From assembly GCA_013911715.1 (NCBI GenBank), contig JACEST010000027.1, positions 1-17,149 of the forward strand: a stretch of DNA of 17,149 nt, in the 5' to 3' direction. The DNA is from Sphingopyxis sp. (GTDB lineage Bacteria > Pseudomonadota > Alphaproteobacteria > Sphingomonadales > Sphingomonadaceae). A model generated the notes under the pieces. It ran no database searches. It was not told the origin of the DNA and was given only the letters and a program-made list of their open reading frames with translations. Below, piece after piece: positions 12,633 through 17,149 of the stretch; position 1 is the stretch's first letter; every line of letters begins with the position of its first letter. A program made the translations under genes and the position numbers.

Positions 12633-14690
12633 ATGGATGACAACGACACCAGTTTGGCGGCCAAAACCGTTTCACTGCGCCGCAGGCTGACGCGGCTGAT
12701 CGGCCAGTTGGGGCTTGGCCGTCTGATTGTCACCACCTTGTTTCTGATCCTCGCGGTGCTGCTCGCCCGTTTCACCTGGCAAACGCCGTTGCTCAGCGAC
12801 GCCGAACGCGCGCTTTACGATGCGCGCGCCAGCCTGATGGCTCCAATCGTTCAACAGGATCCGCGCATCCTGCTGATCACCTATGATGATCAGACACTGC
12901 TCAACACGGGTATCCGCTCGCCGCTGGACCGCGCCATTTTGACGCGCGCTTTGGCCAATCTGGACCGCATGGGGGCCAAGGCCATCGGTATCGATATCTT
13001 GTTCGATTCGCCGCGCCCCGAAGACCCCGCGCTGAAAGCCCAGTTGCGCGCCATGAAGACGCCAACCTGGCTCGCCTATCTGGAGCAGGCGGACACACCA
13101 AACGCCATCTTGTTCGAACAACAGGAAATTCTGAAATCCTTTGTCACGGCAGTCGCCGGCACCGGCACCAAACCGGCCAGCGTGCGCTTTGTGCCTGATG
13201 AAGACGACACGATGCGCCGCTGGCCCGACCGTCCGCCTGGCCTGCCACCGCTGCTGGCCAACGCGATGGCACCGGTTGACCCCGAAAAGCGCAATTATCA
13301 AGGCGCGATCCGCTACCATATCCCGCTGGAGGCCGTGCAAGGGGACGAGGTAGGCGTTTTCTCTGAGCTCGCCATCGACAATTTCGGGCTGGAAATGGAT
13401 AATGAAATGCTCGCCGCCTTTACCGACTCGGTGAAGGGCCGCTACGTCCTGATCGGCAGCAATGTCTTTGACGTCGACCGCTTCGAAACGCCGCTGTCGC
13501 GCCTCCCCGATCTGCAAGTCGGCGAACGCACCACCATGTTTGGCATGAAAATTCACGCCCACATGCTCAAACAACAACTCGATGCCGATTGGCCGGTGCC
13601 TCTGTCGTCAACTGTGCTGTGGACCACGGCGATATTGGTGGTCGTCGCGGGCGGGCTCAGCAGCCTCATTGATGCCAGGGCCTGGCTCGTCACGACCGCG
13701 ATGATAGGCCAGCTTGGCGGCTTCATCATTTTGCCGTTCTGGCTGCAGAGCATCGGCACTGACACGCTTAATTTGCCTGCGTTCGGCTGGGCGCTCGGCT
13801 GGCTGTTCGCCTTCGCCGCCGTTGGTTCGGCATCGCGCACCATCGGTGCACAGGAACGCGCCTTCGCCCAATCGGCGCTGGGGAAATATTTGCCGCGTGA
13901 TATTGCCGCCGAAATATTGCGCGACCCCGAACGGCTGGCGCTGCACGGCGAGAAGCGTGAGATTTTCTGCGTTTTTTCAGACCTTGAGGGGTTCACCAAG
14001 CTCAGTCACGCTATCACGCCGGAAACGGTCGCGCGCTTGCTCAACGATTATCTCGACCGTTTAAGCGACGTTGTCCTTGCCCACGGCGGCACCATCGACA
14101 AATTTGTCGGCGACGCCGTCGTCGCCTTCTGGGGCGCACCGATCAGTCGCCCCGACGATGCCGCCAATGCCGCCAACGCCGCGCGCGCGATGTTCGAGGC
14201 GGGTGAGGCGTTCCGCACCGAAATGGGCGTTGGCGTGCCCCCCATTGGCAAGACGCGCGTCGGCCTCCACGTCGGTGATGCGATTGTCGGCAATTTCGGC
14301 GGCGAAGGACGCATCCAATATACCGCGCTCGGCGACAGCATGAACACCGCATCGCGGCTCGAGGCCGCCAACAAGGCGCTGAAATCGAGCGTATTGTTCA
14401 GCCGCGAGGCCGCCGAGCGCGCAGGCCGCGACGATCTGATCCCCCTCGGCCGCATCACGCTACGCGGGCGCAGCCAGCCGGTCGATGTTTACGAACCGCG
14501 CCCCGATCTGCCGCGCGAAACCCGCGCCGAAATCGCCGCTATGGTTACCGCGCATGCCAATGGCGATAAAATCGGCTATGTGACCAAGGCCACAGCGCTG
14601 CGCGCGAAACTCAGTCAGGAACCAGCCATCATGTTCCTGCTAGATCGTTTGGAGCAAACCGGAGATGGAGAATCCTATGTTCTTTCGTAA
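12633..14690 (+). CDS. CHASE2 domain class III adenylate cyclase
   Basis: The 685-residue membrane protein has one N-terminal transmembrane helix (about 28-47), an extracytoplasmic CHASE2 sensor domain (about 50-325; ALYDARASLMAP, ILLITYDDQTLL, AIGIDILFDSPRPED, GRYVLIGSN), three closely spaced membrane helices (about 330-430) and a cytoplasmic class III cyclase domain (about 440-640). Catalytic residues are present: Asp450 (FSDLEGFT) and Asp494 (KFVGDAVVAF) for metal, Lys490 and Asp568 for adenine selection, Asn571 and Arg575 (GDSMNTASR) for the transition state. It should therefore make cAMP in response to a periplasmic signal. The ATG at 12633 lies 13 bases after the CHAT stop with a weak ribosome binding site. 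It overlaps the next gene by 14 bases. Confidence 0.94.
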   Translation: MDDNDTSLAAKTVSLRRRLTRLIGQLGLGRLIVTTLFLILAVLLARFTWQTPLLSDAERALYDARASLMAPIVQQDPRILLITYDDQTLLNTGIRSPLDRAILTRALANLDRMGAKAIGIDILFDSPRPEDPALKAQLRAMKTPTWLAYLEQADTPNAILFEQQEILKSFVTAVAGTGTKPASVRFVPDEDDTMRRWPDRPPGLPPLLANAMAPVDPEKRNYQGAIRYHIPLEAVQGDEVGVFSELAIDNFGLEMDNEMLAAFTDSVKGRYVLIGSNVFDVDRFETPLSRLPDLQVGERTTMFGMKIHAHMLKQQLDADWPVPLSSTVLWTTAILVVVAGGLSSLIDARAWLVTTAMIGQLGGFIILPFWLQSIGTDTLNLPAFGWALGWLFAFAAVGSASRTIGAQERAFAQSALGKYLPRDIAAEILRDPERLALHGEKREIFCVFSDLEGFTKLSHAITPETVARLLNDYLDRLSDVVLAHGGTIDKFVGDAVVAFWGAPISRPDDAANAANAARAMFEAGEAFRTEMGVGVPPIGKTRVGLHVGDAIVGNFGGEGRIQYTALGDSMNTASRLEAANKALKSSVLFSREAAERAGRDDLIPLGRITLRGRSQPVDVYEPRPDLPRETRAEIAAMVTAHANGDKIGYVTKATALRAKLSQEPAIMFLLDRLEQTGDGESYVLS

Positions 14691-15444
14691 CCGCCGTCTG
14701 ATTGCCGCAGCTATCGCCGCGACCGCCGCCTGCGTCTCGACCAGCGCGCTGGCCCAATCGATGATCGTGCGTTCGTCGGGCCCTTCGGCCGCCAAGTATC
14801 CGGTGGGCAAGAAACTGGCCGCCAACGAGAAAATCACGCTGGTGTCCGGCGACCGTGTCGTCCTGCTCGACAAGGGCAAAACACGCACGCTGGCGCGGCC
14901 CGGCGTCCATAACAGCTCGGCCACCGTCGCCGCCAACCAGACTCTCAGCACCACAATGAGCCAGATGATTTCGCGCGACGGTGCGCTGCGCCGCCGCGGC
15001 GGGGCCACGCGCGGGCCGGGGGACGCCGAAATGGCCGTCGCCGATATTCGCGCGCCCAATTTGTGGCTGATCGATGCACGCAAGGGCGGCAATTTCTGCG
15101 TCGCCGACCCGGGAGCTCTGCTGTTCTGGCGCCCCGACATCAACGGCGATACCTCGCTGCGCGTCGAGGCCGAGGGCTCGGCAGCAAAGGCCGAAACCAT
15201 CGCCTTCCTCGACGGCCAGGCCTATCGCCGTTGGCCAGGGGCAACGCTGCCGCTGACCGCTGGCAGCAGCTATCGCCTGAGCGGCGGGGGCATGGACAAG
15301 CCGGTTTCGATCCGCTTCCAATTGCTCGACAGCCTGCCCGAAACGCCCGACGATATCGCCGCCAAGCTGCTCGAGCGCGGCTGCACGGCGCAGCTCGACC
15401 GGCTGGTCGATACGATGGCCGAGGACGAAGGGATGGCGGGCTGA
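14677..15444 (+). CDS. Exported protein with FecR/SH3-like N-terminal region, function unknown
   Basis: The 255-residue protein has a signal peptide (FFRNRRLIAAAIAATAACVS, cleavage after about ALA at residue 26). A beta-rich segment at about 32-80 (VRSSGPSAAKYPVGKKLAAN, then ITLVSGDRVVLLDKGKTRTL) resembles the start of FecR- or SH3-like modules; a basic low-complexity linker (RRRGGATRGPGD) and a second beta-rich domain (about 130-225, with LWLIDARKGGNFCVADP and TLPLTAGSSYRLSGGGMD) follow. It ends with a helical tail. I start it at 14677, where GGAG lies 6 bases upstream; the ATG at 14665 has GGAG directly against it. The overlap with the cyclase gene points to coupled translation and a shared pathway, perhaps as periplasmic ligand or partner of the CHASE2 domain. 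The FecR link is a weak resemblance. Confidence 0.85.
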   Translation: MFFRNRRLIAAAIAATAACVSTSALAQSMIVRSSGPSAAKYPVGKKLAANEKITLVSGDRVVLLDKGKTRTLARPGVHNSSATVAANQTLSTTMSQMISRDGALRRRGGATRGPGDAEMAVADIRAPNLWLIDARKGGNFCVADPGALLFWRPDINGDTSLRVEAEGSAAKAETIAFLDGQAYRRWPGATLPLTAGSSYRLSGGGMDKPVSIRFQLLDSLPETPDDIAAKLLERGCTAQLDRLVDTMAEDEGMAG

Positions 15445-15623
15445 GCGTCCGGTGGCAAAGCATTGAATCGGCAGGGGCGCTCTGCTAGCCGTACGAATAG
15501 ATGGACCGCTGCCGGAAGCGCAGGGCCAGTCACCCTTTGGGTCGCACCGTCGACAGCCGTTCCACGGACGCGCTGACACCGGACCGAATAAGCGGTGCCC
15601 CGGGCGGGGCCAAAGGGGGATGA

Positions 15624-17149
15624 ATGACCATCGTTGCGGCCTCATTGGCGGACCAGCGCAGGACGATGGCAGGCCGGGACGCATTATGGCTGACCGGCGC
15701 TGCCATCGCCGCGCTCGGCCTGCCCTCCACCGCCTCCGCGCTGCAGGCCGCGCCGACGCGCGAGGAAATATTGCGCCCCGCGCCCCCTTCGCCGCCACCC
15801 TCGACCGAATCGGCGATTACCGCCGACGATGACATCGAGCGCGCGCCCTGCCCGCTCGCCAACCCCGAATTTGCCTCCATCCGCTTCACCCTGACCCGCG
15901 TCGAATTTTCGGGCGGCGGGCCGATCGATCCCGCGATGCTCGACGCCAGCTGGCGCGGGCTGGTTGGCACCGAAGTGCCGGTGTCGGCCATCTGCGATAT
16001 CCGCGACCGCGCCGCGACGATGCTGCGCGGCAAAGGCTTTCTCGCTGCGATCCGCGTGCCCGAACAGACCATCGAAGGCGGCGTGGTCAAGCTCGACATC
16101 CTCGCCGCGCGGCTGTCGCGTGTGCAGGTGCGCGGTGATGCCGGCGCGAATGAAGGGCTGCTCGCGCGCTATCTGGCCAAGCTTGAGGACCAGCCGGTCT
16201 TTAATCTGGTCGAGGCCGAGCGCGCGCTGTTGCTGGCGCGCGAGATACCGGGGCTTGATGCACGGTTGACGCTGCGCCCGAGCACGGTGGCAGGCGAAGT
16301 CATCGGCGAAGTGATCGTGCGCCGCACACCCATATTGCTCGATTTCAACGCGCAAAATTATGGGACCAAAGATGTCGGACCTCTCGGCCTCGTGTCGCGT
16401 GCGCGCTTCAACGGCCTCACCGGCCTTGGCGACCAGACCAGTATCAGCTTTTATGTGTCGGGCGATGCGCGCGAGCAGCGCATCCTTCAGCTCGGCCATG
16501 AAATGCGCCTCGGCGGCGACGGCCTGCGGCTCGGTGCCAACTATACCAAGGCGTGGACGCGGCCCGAACTGCCCGGCCTGCCGATCCGGTCCGAAACCCA
16601 GATCATCAGCGCCTATGCCGCCTATCCGATCCGCCTCAGCCAGGCCGAACGCTGGACGGTGACGGGCGGCATCGATTTCATCGACCAGAACATTGGTCTT
16701 GCGGGCGCACCGCTCAACCGCGACCGGCTGCGTGTGCTGACGCTGCGCAGCGAGCATAGCCATATCGACCCAGCCTCGGTTGCGGGGCGCAACGGCTATA
16801 ACAGCGCCGAGCCGCGCTGGTATTTCGGCAGCAGCACCGAATTTCGCAAAGGCATAAGCGGGCTGGGCGCAAGCGACCCCTGCCCCGGGCCGTTCGGCGC
16901 TGGCTGCCTCGCCCCCGGCGTGGTCCCGCTGTCGCGCATTGAGGGCAAGCCCGATGCCTTCCTCGTCCGCTGGCAGACGCAAGCCGAATGGCGCCCGCGA
17001 CCTGACTTCGCGCTGGCGCTGCTTCCGCGTGGGCAGTGGACCGACGATCCGCTGCTGGCGTACGAAGAATTTTCGGCGGGCAATTTCACCGTCGGGCGCG
17101 GCTATGACCCCGGCACGCTGATCGGCGACCGCGGCATCGCCTTTTCGGC
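15624..17149 (+). CDS. TpsB/ShlB/FhaC-type two-partner secretion transporter (3' end outside window)
   Basis: An open frame of 508 codons runs to the right edge. It begins with a signal sequence (cleavage near residue 39, PSTASA), a Pro-rich segment (50-62), then two POTRA-like domains (about 87-162, FTLTRVEFSGGG to KLDIL; and 163-238, SRVQVRGD to RRTP), then ShlB-type barrel sequence from about 240 (LLDFNAQNYGTKDVGPLG). The Omp85/TpsB L6-loop signature appears near the edge as FTVGRGYDPG (488-497, Arg492). The family exports large beta-helical TpsA proteins across the outer membrane. AAAGGGGGA precedes the ATG at 15624; an in-frame ATG at 15666 is an alternative. An extracellular-loop-like insert with two Cys (about 415-432) is unusual. 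It lies 179 bases after the FecR-like gene; I saw nothing else in that gap. Confidence 0.93.
   Translation, partial: MTIVAASLADQRRTMAGRDALWLTGAAIAALGLPSTASALQAAPTREEILRPAPPSPPPSTESAITADDDIERAPCPLANPEFASIRFTLTRVEFSGGGPIDPAMLDASWRGLVGTEVPVSAICDIRDRAATMLRGKGFLAAIRVPEQTIEGGVVKLDILAARLSRVQVRGDAGANEGLLARYLAKLEDQPVFNLVEAERALLLAREIPGLDARLTLRPSTVAGEVIGEVIVRRTPILLDFNAQNYGTKDVGPLGLVSRARFNGLTGLGDQTSISFYVSGDAREQRILQLGHEMRLGGDGLRLGANYTKAWTRPELPGLPIRSETQIISAYAAYPIRLSQAERWTVTGGIDFIDQNIGLAGAPLNRDRLRVLTLRSEHSHIDPASVAGRNGYNSAEPRWYFGSSTEFRKGISGLGASDPCPGPFGAGCLAPGVVPLSRIEGKPDAFLVRWQTQAEWRPRPDFALALLPRGQWTDDPLLAYEEFSAGNFTVGRGYDPGTLIGDRGIAFS

Noticed and set aside
15684..16982. 432-codon open frame on the minus strand
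   Set aside because: It is antisense to the TpsB-type transporter, whose POTRA and barrel signatures and continuous frame are clear; the reverse frame has no family resemblance and arises from high GC content.
1..17149. tRNA, rRNA or CRISPR array
   Set aside because: Reading both strands by eye, I saw no cloverleaf with a T-loop, no rRNA-conserved stretch, and no regularly spaced direct repeats.

Overview
The window is GC-rich DNA of an alphaproteobacterium, most likely a sphingomonad (Sphingopyxis/Sphingomonas-like). The evidence is the style of the proteins (zeta-type ATPase inhibitor, BolA/monothiol Grx pair, NadA), the strong G/C bias in third codon positions, a REPIN-like palindrome of a kind common in this group, and GANTC (CcrM) sites. 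Genus-level assignment is inference.

Layout. Positions 1-214 (minus) hold the first codons of a gene running off the left edge and a GlsB/YeaQ-type membrane protein cut short after 46 residues, which looks like an insertion junction. Positions 215-1173 contain no convincing gene. They hold a GC-rich hairpin and, at 994-1119, a dense cluster of seven GANTC sites with a consensus DnaA box. Positions 1174-1826 (minus) carry a DUF4160 gene and a DUF2442-HTH gene overlapping by ATGA, with a perfect inverted repeat at the promoter; this looks like a toxin-antitoxin-type pair. Positions 1996-2325 (plus) carry an unrecognised 109-aa protein with an elaborate repeat-rich promoter.

Positions 2346-5755 (minus) look like one operon: metallo-beta-lactamase-fold hydrolase, DUF4230 membrane-anchored protein, polytopic membrane protein, and nadA (quinolinate synthase). 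A REPIN-like element at 5808-5945 separates it from a BlaI-type repressor / M56 metallopeptidase pair (5954-7968) with a TACA-N2-TGTA operator upstream. Positions 7969-8397 are non-coding but rich in structure: a promoter-like element abuts a multi-stem RNA candidate (8148-8234), followed by a strong hairpin and a REP-like palindrome. Positions 8398-9320 (minus) are a housekeeping operon: DUF1476 (F1-ATPase inhibitor zeta), BolA and CGFS monothiol glutaredoxin.

Positions 9551-17149 (plus) form the most notable region. It holds a secreted TPR-CHAT caspase-like protein with an apparently intact His/Cys dyad, a CHASE2 adenylate cyclase, an exported protein with a FecR/SH3-like N-terminal part, and a two-partner-secretion (TpsB/ShlB/FhaC) outer-membrane transporter that runs off the right edge. 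Together they suggest an envelope system linking extracytoplasmic sensing, cAMP signalling, a caspase-like peptidase and a two-partner secretion channel. The likely secreted substrate would lie beyond the right edge.
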